A stretch of 18,417 nt of DNA from Actinomycetes bacterium (GTDB lineage: Bacteria; Actinomycetota; Acidimicrobiia; Acidimicrobiales; Palsa-688). Made by a program: the position numbers and the translations under genes. Location of the stretch: positions 1 through 18,417 of the forward strand of contig JAKARG010000012.1 in the NCBI GenBank assembly GCA_021819345.1. Reading direction: 5' to 3'. The notes below the pieces were generated by a model. That model saw only the letters and a program-made list of their open reading frames with translations, did not search any database and was not told where the DNA came from. Of this stretch, positions 1 through 6,921 are shown piece by piece (within the stretch, counting starts at the first letter, position 1; every line of letters starts with the position of its first letter).

Positions 1-81
1 TGGCGCAGATGAGGCGGCCTGGACGGTTGGTTGACGCCCTCTTCGCCAGCCCTCGCCTGGCTGAGCTTCCGGCTGCGGCAC

Positions 82-120
82 GGGGTGGCGGTTCGGGGTG
101 GCGGTTCGGGGTGGCGGTTC
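82..120. repeat. Three perfect 13-bp tandem copies
   Basis: The unit GGGGTGGCGGTTC occurs three times head to tail (82-94, 95-107, 108-120) and is followed by a further GGG. The copies are identical. The number is too small to be a regular minisatellite, and a 13-bp unit would shift frame in any coding sequence. It lies in DNA with no recognisable gene, so it is probably a slippage product in non-coding or decayed sequence. Confidence 0.9.
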
Positions 121-297
121 GGGCACGATGGGGGGATGGGTGGCTGGCAGCGACCGCCGGGTCTGGGGGCGTGGCCCGGTCTGGAACCGCGGGAGCGGTT
201 GCCTGGCGGGGCCCGCGGCGAGGTGGTGCTGGCGGCGCGCAACGGCGAGCTGTTCGTCGTTTGCCGCTCGCAGCGGGAGCCAGCGGCCCTGGCGTGG

Positions 298-405
298 GAG
301 CTCCACCGAGACCACCTGCCACGGCGGCACCAGCCCGAGCGCTGCACCGAACACCGCCAACACCCCTCGATCGTCCTCCGTCTTCCCTTCGTCGAGCACC
401 GACAT
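298..405 (-). pseudogene. Possible N-terminal scrap of an ISL3-like transposase
   Basis: On the minus strand an ATG at 405 opens a frame containing LAVFGAALGLVPPWQVVSVEL. This resembles the start of ISL3-family transposases, where a short helix is followed by a 'LGL-x-PPW-x-V-x-x-VEL' pattern before the zinc-binding part. The resemblance stops at about 298; beyond it none of the three minus frames continues the family. No catalytic core or terminal repeat is seen. The rest of 1-560 holds no gene I recognise, and the open frames on the plus strand there look like composition artefacts. The identification rests on one short motif and is tentative. Confidence 0.25.
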
Positions 406-576
406 CGGGCGACAACGCCACGCCGAGAGGGCGCCAGTGGCGGGTGGGCTACCCACACCTAACAACGAGGAGCCCCCCATCGGCTCCAGGGCGGTTCACG
501 GGGCTGCCTTCCTGGAGGAACTGGAGCTGACCCTGCCTCGCCGGTGAATCTACGACCAGACACGTCGAACAGAGAC

Positions 577-605
577 TTGACGAGCTCAAACTCCTACTAT
601 ACGAT
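577..605 (+). promoter_or_regulatory. Sigma70-type promoter
   Basis: TTGACG (577-582) and TACGAT (600-605) are separated by exactly 17 bases in a locally AT-rich stretch. Transcription would start near 612 and run toward the esterase gene at 1036. A second weaker pair, TTGACT (641-646) and TATGCG (664-669), also has 17-bp spacing but overlaps a ribosome binding site. The inference is that one or both feed the 669-2025 interval. Confidence 0.5.
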
Positions 606-1035
606 GACAGTTAGAATAGTTCACAAACTTACAGAACCTCTTGACTGCAGACTAGGTAGGAGATATGCGTGACGAAGAAGCTTCCGGGGATGCAGTTCAT
701 CGAGACGCCTTGGGCTAGTACGGCAGCGTCGACTCGTCGCTGTAAACATCGGGCGGTCCGGTCGCGCGTAGCGAACGCAGGCACCAAGTCGAGCCCGGGT
801 ACCTTGTACCCCAACAGGGACCTCCGGGTGCCGGCAACCTTCCCCTTCAGCGGTATCTCTGGGTGGTGTGTGCGATTGCTGGACGCAGCCCTCTCACCGA
901 GCAAATCCTTTGGGAACTGCTCGTTGAGCAGTTCGACCCCGAGCTCTCTTACTGGAGCTCGAGCTCGGTCCCGCTCGGCGAGCTCGGGCTCGGTTGGGGA
1001 GCAGCCAAGCGCTATGTCTCAGGGGAGCCGGTGTC
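606..1035 (+). other. Leader or decayed gene ahead of the esterase; no recognised product
   Basis: A good ribosome binding site, AGGAG (658-662), lies 6 bases before a GTG at 669, which opens a 126-residue frame ending at 1049. Its predicted protein begins MTKKLPGMQFIETPW and then becomes Ser/Arg-rich with no family resemblance. A different frame, roughly 746-1035, reads more protein-like around 'LTEQILWELLVEQFDPELSYW'. This pattern would fit a frameshifted or decayed gene, but I recognise neither half. It may equally be a long untranslated leader for the esterase. I assign no function. Confidence 0.2.
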
Positions 1036-2025
1036 ATGCCGCGCTTTGACCTCTCTCCCGAGGATCTCCGACGCTACCGGCCGGAGGTCAGTGAACCAGC
1101 GGACTTCGAAGCGTTTTGGACCCGTACTCTGGATGCCTCGAGGCGAGAAGCGACAGCCCCCGACCTCATTCGCCACGAGTCACCTTTGAAGTTGGTAGAA
1201 GTCTACGACATGGTCTTTTCGGGCTTCGCCGGAGACCGGGTTCACAGCTGGGTGATCGTCCCGGTGCAACGAGACGTGGCGTTACCAGCGGTTGTTGAGT
1301 ACGTCGGTTACGGCTCTGGGCGCGGTCTTCCCCATGAGCACCTGGCGTGGGCGGGAGCGGGCTACGTGCACGTGGTAATGGACACGAGGGGACAGGGCAG
1401 CGCTTGGGGCACCGGCGGGGACACAGCCGACCCGTACGGCTCCGCACCTGCATTTCCCGGCTTCATGACCAAGGGGATCAGAAGCCCTGATGAGTACTAC
1501 TATCGTCGCGTCTTCACCGACGCAGCAATGCTAATCGACGCCGTACGCGAGCTCACCTTTGTTGATCCGGCATCACTAGTCGTGACCGGTGGCAGTCAGG
1601 GCGGGGGAATTGCTATCGCCGTATCCGGCCTCGCGCGAGATCTCGTGGCAGCAATGCCCGACGTCCCGTTCCTTTGCAACTTCGAGAGGGCTGTCGGTCT
1701 CACCGATCGAATGCCCTACGCCGAGATTGTCAGGTACCTTTCTGTGCACCGCAACAATGTCGAGGAGACTTTCTTCACGCTCTCTTACTTTGATGGTGTC
1801 AACTTCGCCAAGCGAGCTTCTGCTCCGTCACTGTTCTCTGTCGGTCTCTTCGATCCGGTATGCCCGCCGTCCACTGTCTATGCCGCGCGCAACCATTGGG
1901 GCCGTGGAGAACAAAGCGCGGAGATCGTCGAGTACGCGTTCAACGAGCACGAAGGTGGGCTCGGATATCATTGGCAGCGACAGGCGGCCTGGTTGGCATC
2001 CACTCTCTCAACGCGGCCGTCTTGA
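1036..2025 (+). CDS. Acetylxylan esterase / cephalosporin-C deacetylase-like esterase (CE7)
   Basis: The 329-residue product belongs to the CE7 alpha/beta-hydrolases, which remove acetyl groups from xylo-oligosaccharides and other small acetylated molecules in the cytoplasm. The nucleophile elbow GGSQGG places Ser187. 'LFDPVCPPST' supplies Asp273 and 'NEHEGG' supplies His305. Tyr92, in 'EYVGYGSGRG', sits where the oxyanion-hole tyrosine lies in this family, and 'DTRGQGSAWG' is the usual conserved loop. The length matches the family (~320). The ATG at 1036 is chosen because AGGGGAG (1021-1027) lies 8 bases upstream and the family begins at this point; an in-frame ATG at 994 lacks support. There is no signal peptide. 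It shares the region with GH43, GH2 and sulfatase genes, suggesting deacetylation of an imported oligosaccharide. CE7 enzymes are promiscuous, so the natural substrate is unknown. Confidence 0.92.
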   Translation: MPRFDLSPEDLRRYRPEVSEPADFEAFWTRTLDASRREATAPDLIRHESPLKLVEVYDMVFSGFAGDRVHSWVIVPVQRDVALPAVVEYVGYGSGRGLPHEHLAWAGAGYVHVVMDTRGQGSAWGTGGDTADPYGSAPAFPGFMTKGIRSPDEYYYRRVFTDAAMLIDAVRELTFVDPASLVVTGGSQGGGIAIAVSGLARDLVAAMPDVPFLCNFERAVGLTDRMPYAEIVRYLSVHRNNVEETFFTLSYFDGVNFAKRASAPSLFSVGLFDPVCPPSTVYAARNHWGRGEQSAEIVEYAFNEHEGGLGYHWQRQAAWLASTLSTRPS

Positions 2026-2049
2026 TGGGATGCAGGAGCGCAGCGCAGC

Positions 2050-2381
2050 CCTTGCGTGCCAGGCCGTGAGTGGTGCGGTCGGGCGCCGGCGCTCCCGGCT
2101 CAGGCGGCTCTCCCTCGAGATCGGCTAGAAGGTCGACTCCGAGCACAAGGAGATGCCGTCGTCGGCCAGGGTGTGGAACACCTGGGCGGGGGCGCCGAGA
2201 CCTTTCCCCGCGCCCCGATCAACTCGTTCGCGCTGGCCAGCTCGGCTTCGACTTCGAGGGCAGCGACCCGGGCCCGCAGCCGGGCGAGCTCGACCACGCT
2301 GCGATCCTTCGGCTTGCGCCCCGCCGCCCTCATCGACTGCCGGCTCGCCAAACGGCAGGGCCTGATATGACAGTGCCCCAC
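2050..2381 (-). pseudogene. IS3-family insertion sequence remnant (orfA tail joined to orfB fragment)
   Basis: Reading the minus strand from 2381, 'GRKPKDRSVVELARLRARVA' and the residues after it, to about 2225, resemble the coiled-coil C-terminus of an IS3-type OrfA. Just after this, in another frame, comes 'PAQVFHTLADDGISLCSEST' (about 2195-2131). This resembles the N-terminal region of IS3 OrfB, where 'VYATLLDEG-x-YLCS-x-ST-MYR' is typical. The next codon but one is an in-frame TAG (2127-2125) where the family has Tyr, followed by 'SRESRLSRERR', again OrfB-like. The element therefore carries an internal deletion, a frameshift and a nonsense codon, and lacks the DDE core. It lies between the convergent esterase and GH43 genes. 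Confidence 0.6.
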
Positions 2382-2409
2382 AAGAGATTAGGCTCGCAGC
2401 TGTCGGCGC

Positions 2410-3438
2410 CTACGCGCTGTCCTTCCAAAGCCCGCTCTGGACGTCGAGCGACCACTTGTCACGGTACGCCAAAGTCATCTGCTCTCCAGAGAACTCCAAC
2501 GGTAGCCATACATAGCGTGACTTCTCGAGCTCATTAGCAACGTGGCGACCACCGGCGTAGACGTAAGTCGTGTCCACGTCACCCGAGACCGAGAACACGA
2601 AGTCAGGTTGGGTATCGAACGTCGTTGAGTTGCCTAGGGGTATTCGTTCGGACCAGGGACCTTGGATAGCAGATGCGGTCCGATACGTGCACTGGTTCGC
2701 TGCCCAACCCGTCGTCGCCGACGTGATCAGGTAGTAGGTCTTGTCACGCTTGAAGAGAGCTGGAGCTTCTCGATCGTCTGCGGGCCCGACGTAGACCGGT
2801 TCGGGCTCGACACCGCGATAGTCGAGAGACAACCGGAATATGACGATACGCCGTTCGTAGGCTCCGCCACGACGAGACGGTGAGGAAGCCACGAGGAATG
2901 CTTCGCCATCGGGTTCCTGCCAAAGGCACAGGTCTGCAGTGTTGTACTCACAGGAGCCTCCCTCCCCGGCGAAGAAGTCGCGATGGAAGCTCCACGGCCC
3001 TTCGATCGACTCGCCGATCGCAACGCCTACGCGGACATCGTTGGTTGCAGCAGAGAAATTCTTACGTTTGAACCACATCACATAGGTGCTCGTCCGTGAG
3101 TTGTAGAGAATCTTGGGCCGGGCTATCTCGTGGCTCGCAGGTAGATCTGCTGAAGGAAGAAGCAGAGTCTTGGTGAACCTCCAGTCCTCGAGATTCAACG
3201 ACGAATATAGGTTGAAGGCCTGGAACCAGTCCTTGCTCTTCCACCTTGCACCAACCCAGTAGAAAGTGGAGCCTTGGCAAAAGATGCCACCGGTATGAGC
3301 CTCGATCGGATGTCCCTCGACGTCCAGCCAGTCGCTTCCAGGCACGAAGATACTCGGACGGCTGGCATTCTTCGGGTCGATACCGCAAGCGGGCCCACCT
3401 TCCCCAACGGGGAGGTCATCCGTCGCTCCGTGATGCAT
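2410..3438 (-). CDS. GH43 glycoside hydrolase, exo-beta-1,3-galactanase-like (subfamily 24/34 type)
   Basis: The 342-residue protein has the five-bladed propeller pattern of GH43: 'AHTGGIFCQGSTFYWVGARW' (48-66), 'EIARPKILYNSRTSTYVMWF' (104-123), 'REAPALFKRDKTYYLITSAT' (223-242) and 'TYVYAGGRH' near 291. Glu224 is the likely general acid. The usual N-terminal Asp base is not evident. Glu104 and Gln277 instead fall where the galactanase Pc1,3Gal43A has a helper glutamate and a proposed glutamine base. That supports a subfamily 24-like galactan enzyme, but this is inference from motifs. Start: ATG at 3438 follows AAGGGAG (3450-3444) by 5 bases; an in-frame ATG at 3468 lacks such a site. There is no signal peptide, so the enzyme is probably cytoplasmic, acting on imported oligosaccharides. 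It points away from the GH2 gene across a shared upstream region. Confidence 0.82.
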   Translation of the reverse strand: MHHGATDDLPVGEGGPACGIDPKNASRPSIFVPGSDWLDVEGHPIEAHTGGIFCQGSTFYWVGARWKSKDWFQAFNLYSSLNLEDWRFTKTLLLPSADLPASHEIARPKILYNSRTSTYVMWFKRKNFSAATNDVRVGVAIGESIEGPWSFHRDFFAGEGGSCEYNTADLCLWQEPDGEAFLVASSPSRRGGAYERRIVIFRLSLDYRGVEPEPVYVGPADDREAPALFKRDKTYYLITSATTGWAANQCTYRTASAIQGPWSERIPLGNSTTFDTQPDFVFSVSGDVDTTYVYAGGRHVANELEKSRYVWLPLEFSGEQMTLAYRDKWSLDVQSGLWKDSA

Positions 3439-3566
3439 CACTTCTCCCTTGATGACTCTACATGGCACTCGGGGCCTTGCCGACGGTGCTCTTGTCCGTC
3501 CTGGTACACAACATAGCCGGTGCCCACATCGGAATCCGCAAGACGCAACGCTTCCTGTAAACTGAC

Positions 3567-3595
3567 TTGACAGAGAGCATAAGAGGACTTAGGAT
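3567..3595 (+). promoter_or_regulatory. Strong sigma70-type promoter upstream of the ISL3 remnant
   Basis: A perfect TTGACA (3567-3572) is followed after 17 bases by TAGGAT (3590-3595). Initiation near 3602 would read through the decayed transposase into the GH2 gene at 4333, giving a leader of about 730 bases. The sequence context 'GACTTGACAGAG' resembles 'GACTTGACGAG' at the promoter at 577, hinting at related promoters. Whether it serves the GH2 gene or was the transposase's own promoter cannot be decided from sequence. The rest of 3439-3800 shows no other gene. Confidence 0.5.
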
Positions 3596-3802
3596 AGTCG
3601 GGGCGACTCGGATTGGCCCGTCGCCACGAGGAGGGCTGGAAGTGCGTAGGCATATGGGCTCTTCTGACCCATCCACAGGTGCCTGACACGGGCCGTGGCT
3701 GAGGGCACGCCGCTCCCGGCCTATGTTCTCGAAGCGTCGGAAGCTCCGAGTGCAGGAGGAGGCGGCCCGCTGAAGCCGAAGGTGTGGCGACCGCCGGCCG
3801 GA

Positions 3803-4312
3803 GTCGAGCGGTCGGTCGTGATCGAGGGAGTCGAGCTCGACGGAGAGGCTGAGGCGGTGATCGTCTCGGTCGGGGTCGGCGAGGGGCCGGTGGGCGCTGC
3901 GGGCGCCGCTCGGTCCGCTCGGACCGTGGCGAGGGACGCCGGCGGTCACGGTGCCTGGACCCGGGCGCGATCCGCTGCCAGCTCGAGGCGGGGGCTCCAC
4001 GAGCGGTCTGCATCGGTGGGTTCCACGTCGTGGCCGGGGCGACCGACGCCCTCGACCGGGGCCGCTGTCACGCTGGAGCAGTGGTGCGCGGGGGCGGCTC
4101 GGTCCCGCCTGCCCACGTTCGGCGAGCTCGTCCCCCAGTTGCGGCGGAATCTGCCCGGCAGCCTCGCGGGGCTGCTGAGCGAGATCTCCAAGGTCTTCGT
4201 CGAGTCCACCGACGCCGAGCTACGACTCCTCACCCGCACGGCCTCCGGCTCCCGCTGCCCCGGGCACCTCAGCACCCTCTCCCTGCTCGCCCTCGGCGGT
4301 TGCACGGCCGAC
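3803..4312 (+). pseudogene. ISL3-family transposase remnant with deleted core
   Basis: Frame 2 from 3803 reads 'VERSVVIEGVELDGEAEAVI', a typical ISL3 N-terminus. Near 3862 the homology moves to frame 1: 'GRCGRRSVRSDRGEGRRRSR' and 'CLDPGAIRCQLEAGAPRAVC', the zinc-ribbon-like part of the family. From about 4065 the homology returns to frame 2 with 'LEQWCAGAARSRLPTFGELV' and 'ESTDAELRLLTRTASGS', ending 'LSLLALGGC'. This is the C-terminal end of ISL3 transposases. The intervening DDE catalytic region, normally about 200 residues or more, is missing. Two frameshifts plus a core deletion mean it cannot encode a working transposase. Its C-terminal frame stops with a TGA that overlaps the GH2 start (ATGA at 4333-4336). 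Confidence 0.75.
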
Positions 4313-4332
4313 GTCGCTGGCGGGAACGCAGG

Positions 4333-6711
4333 ATGACACACCCGCGACTCGCTGAGGATAGCCCGAACATTCCTCCGACGAACCGACGACCTACGTCCTC
4401 CGTGCTACGCCTGGACCGCTGGACCGTAGGGGCCGACGGGGTGGATCCGCACGAGGTGATGGTGCCGAGCGCAGCAGTGGCGCTGGACTGGAGGGGCTGG
4501 AACGAGAGCAGTTGGGAGAAGGTCTGGACTTGGCGCACCACTGTCGACCTAGAGACGCTACCTCCGCACGGTGATCTAGAGATAGGAGCGGTGCTCGGCC
4601 AGATCGATGTCCATGTAAATGGTCTACAGGTGGGGTCGGCCGAGTCCGGGTTCCTTCCCTCCGTCTTCGACGTAGCGTCTGCACTGCGTGTGGGTACCAA
4701 CACCATACAAATAGTCGAAGACGCCCGGTGGCGGAAGGTCCCTCCGATGGGATCACCACTCGGTGCCGCCGATGTCGACTTCTATCTTCCTGCGGGCATT
4801 CACCGCCCCGTCGTACTACGACTCGGTACTGCCGCCACATTACGAGCTCTGATGGTACGGTCGAGCGGTCTGCTGAGCACCAATCCCATTATCACAGTGA
4901 CGATGGCAGTGCCTTCAGAGATCCCAGCCCAGTCTCGGGCCACAGTCCGCATCACTCGTGATGGCGACGATCAGCTCTTGGCAGACGCGCAATACGAGCT
5001 TTCTGGACACAATAGGACTATTTCGATCGTGCTGCGGCCCGGCCCGAACCTCGAACTATGGTCACCGTGCAATCCCGTACTGTATCGTGTCAAGGCCTCG
5101 ATCGAGCATAACAACGAAGAGGTAGCAGTTGGCGAGATCCGAACCGGGTTCCGGGAACTGACCTGGAAGCGTGACCGTCTCTACATCAATGGAAACTCGA
5201 CACCCCTGATCGGTCTGAACCGCCACGAGCTATTTCCATTTGTAGGCTTTGCCGCATCGAGTCGAGCACAGCGCAACGACGCACGCATTCTAAAGGAGAC
5301 CATGGGTGTCGACATGGTGCGCTGCTCTCACTACCCACCCTCGGACGCCTTCCTCGACGCCTGCGACGAGCTCGGCCTTCTCGTCTTCGAAGAGGTACCC
5401 GGCTGGCAGTACGCCGGCACTGTCCAACGTGACCCGGTATACGCAGATCCTTGGCAGCCGGTTCCCCCTCGAGATCGCGACCCCGAGTTCGAACGCCAGC
5501 ACCTAGACCAGTTTCGACGGATGATCGAACGTGACCGCCATCGGCCAAGTGTTGTCGTCTGGGGCGCATTCCTGAACGAGACCCGTACCTTTACCCCGGA
5601 CCTATGGGACACCGTCGTCGCCATCGGCAGACGGCACGACCCGGATCGGCCGCTGGGGGGCGCAACGCGTTACCGCCGCAACGGTCACGAGCCGAGTCGC
5701 TTCGACAGCGGCCACGATGACCTCGGCCGCAAGGTGTGGCCGTTCGATGTGTTCGGCTTCAACGACTACCGCTTGGGCCCGGACGACCGACCCAAGTTCC
5801 TCCGACCTGTCTCCGATTATCCGTACCTCGTCACGGAAGCTGTTGGTCAGATGCCTCGGTTCCGGGAGTGGTTCACACGCGCTGAGAGGTCAGCTGGACT
5901 GGCCCGTCAGGTTCTCTACCACGCCGATGCCATTGAGTTCGCATTTGCTGATGATGTAATTGGAGTGATCAGCTGGGTCGCTTTCGACTACCCCAGTCCC
6001 CATGGCGTCCTATGGGGATCGGACGATCCGGCGCTTGGACCCCGAGGTCATTCTCTCAAGACCGCTGGGGTCGCCGACATCTTCAGGATCCCCAAGCCGG
6101 CGGCAGCCATCTATCGAGCCCAACGCAGTCCGGCCGAGCAAGTTGTACTGGAACCGGCCTTCGCGTGGGATGCCGTGGCGATCCAAGCGGATCCGATGCG
6201 TTTCGCCTCGAATTGCGAGGAGCTCGAAGTGACCGTTGATCACGCTGACCGGTTCCTCTTGCGACCAGATCGTGTGAACTTCCCTAGGACGCCTCACCCC
6301 TTGTTCACTCCTCTCGAGCTCGATGCCTGCCCTGCCGAGCTCCATGTAGTGGGGAGAATACGCGGACAGGACGTCGCCGAACTTCGCCTGACCCGTGACA
6401 CGAGCCTCGATCGCCTCGATGTCAGAGTCGACGATCCAGAGATAGCCGGCGACGGCGTGGACAGCACACGTGTTTCCTTCCAGGTCTCTGACGTCTTCGG
6501 GAACCTGCGCTACACGGCTGAGGGTCCTGTGACGCTACGCGTCGAAGGCCCCGGGCAGTTGATAGGTCCTGGCGTGATCGACGTCCCGTCCTCCGCCGGG
6601 GCGGTCTGGATTCGGTCTCTCCCCGGCGCCGTCGGCAGCATCTCGGTCCACCTCTGTCATCCAACTGCGGGCTGCGCCAGCGTCTCTGTCTCTGTCCGCC
6701 CTACCCAATGA
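4333..6711 (+). CDS. Glycoside hydrolase family 2 (beta-galactosidase / beta-glucuronidase type)
   Basis: The 792-residue retaining exo-glycosidase has the standard GH2 layout. A jelly-roll domain spans about 30-195 ('LGQIDVHVNGLQVG'), an Ig-like domain about 200-290, and a TIM barrel about 295-610. The barrel carries 'NRHELFP' (His298) and 'VRCSHYPPSDAFLDACDELG'. 'FLNET' gives the acid/base Glu416, and 'YLVTEAVGQ' gives the nucleophile Glu502. The C-terminal ~100 residues look like a bacterial Ig-like domain. The open frame continues upstream to about 4030, but that part is transposase debris, so ATG 4333 is chosen; its ribosome binding site is weak (GCAGG). There is no signal peptide, implying cytoplasmic action. 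Substrate cannot be fixed among beta-galactoside, glucuronide and mannoside. A GH43 galactanase-like gene and a sulfatase nearby favour a (sulfated) galactan-type glycan. Confidence 0.88.
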   Translation: MTHPRLAEDSPNIPPTNRRPTSSVLRLDRWTVGADGVDPHEVMVPSAAVALDWRGWNESSWEKVWTWRTTVDLETLPPHGDLEIGAVLGQIDVHVNGLQVGSAESGFLPSVFDVASALRVGTNTIQIVEDARWRKVPPMGSPLGAADVDFYLPAGIHRPVVLRLGTAATLRALMVRSSGLLSTNPIITVTMAVPSEIPAQSRATVRITRDGDDQLLADAQYELSGHNRTISIVLRPGPNLELWSPCNPVLYRVKASIEHNNEEVAVGEIRTGFRELTWKRDRLYINGNSTPLIGLNRHELFPFVGFAASSRAQRNDARILKETMGVDMVRCSHYPPSDAFLDACDELGLLVFEEVPGWQYAGTVQRDPVYADPWQPVPPRDRDPEFERQHLDQFRRMIERDRHRPSVVVWGAFLNETRTFTPDLWDTVVAIGRRHDPDRPLGGATRYRRNGHEPSRFDSGHDDLGRKVWPFDVFGFNDYRLGPDDRPKFLRPVSDYPYLVTEAVGQMPRFREWFTRAERSAGLARQVLYHADAIEFAFADDVIGVISWVAFDYPSPHGVLWGSDDPALGPRGHSLKTAGVADIFRIPKPAAAIYRAQRSPAEQVVLEPAFAWDAVAIQADPMRFASNCEELEVTVDHADRFLLRPDRVNFPRTPHPLFTPLELDACPAELHVVGRIRGQDVAELRLTRDTSLDRLDVRVDDPEIAGDGVDSTRVSFQVSDVFGNLRYTAEGPVTLRVEGPGQLIGPGVIDVPSSAGAVWIRSLPGAVGSISVHLCHPTAGCASVSVSVRPTQ

Positions 6712-6820
6712 AATCGGAGCAAACACAATCTGATCAGCGCTATCCCCCCTAATGGTGCTGTTCTTGACGCTTCAAGGGTACTGGCTCTCGGCTCCTACGA
6801 CCGGCGCCGTGAGGGCCTAG

Positions 6821-6848
6821 TTGACCGGCACACTCGGGTGGTTACAGT
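6821..6848 (+). promoter_or_regulatory. Possible promoter for the sulfatase gene
   Basis: TTGACC (6821-6826) and TACAGT (6843-6848) are spaced by 16 bases, about 75 bases ahead of the sulfatase ATG. The 210-base gap between the GH2 stop and the sulfatase start holds no gene and no convincing hairpin terminator. The sulfatase may therefore be expressed both from here and by read-through. Confidence 0.4.
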
Positions 6849-6921
6849 CTTGTGACTCCTGTCGGCTTGCATTAGAGCCGAGGATCACGCGCACATCACG
6901 CTTTGGAAAGGTATCCACATC

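Noticed and set aside
3440..3652. Minus-strand frame that ends in a TGA overlapping the GH43 ATG (TGATG), with a possible ATG near 3652
   Set aside because: The overlap would suit a coupled upstream gene, but the ~70-residue product resembles nothing, its ribosome binding site is poor, and the frame upstream is antisense to the ISL3 remnant.
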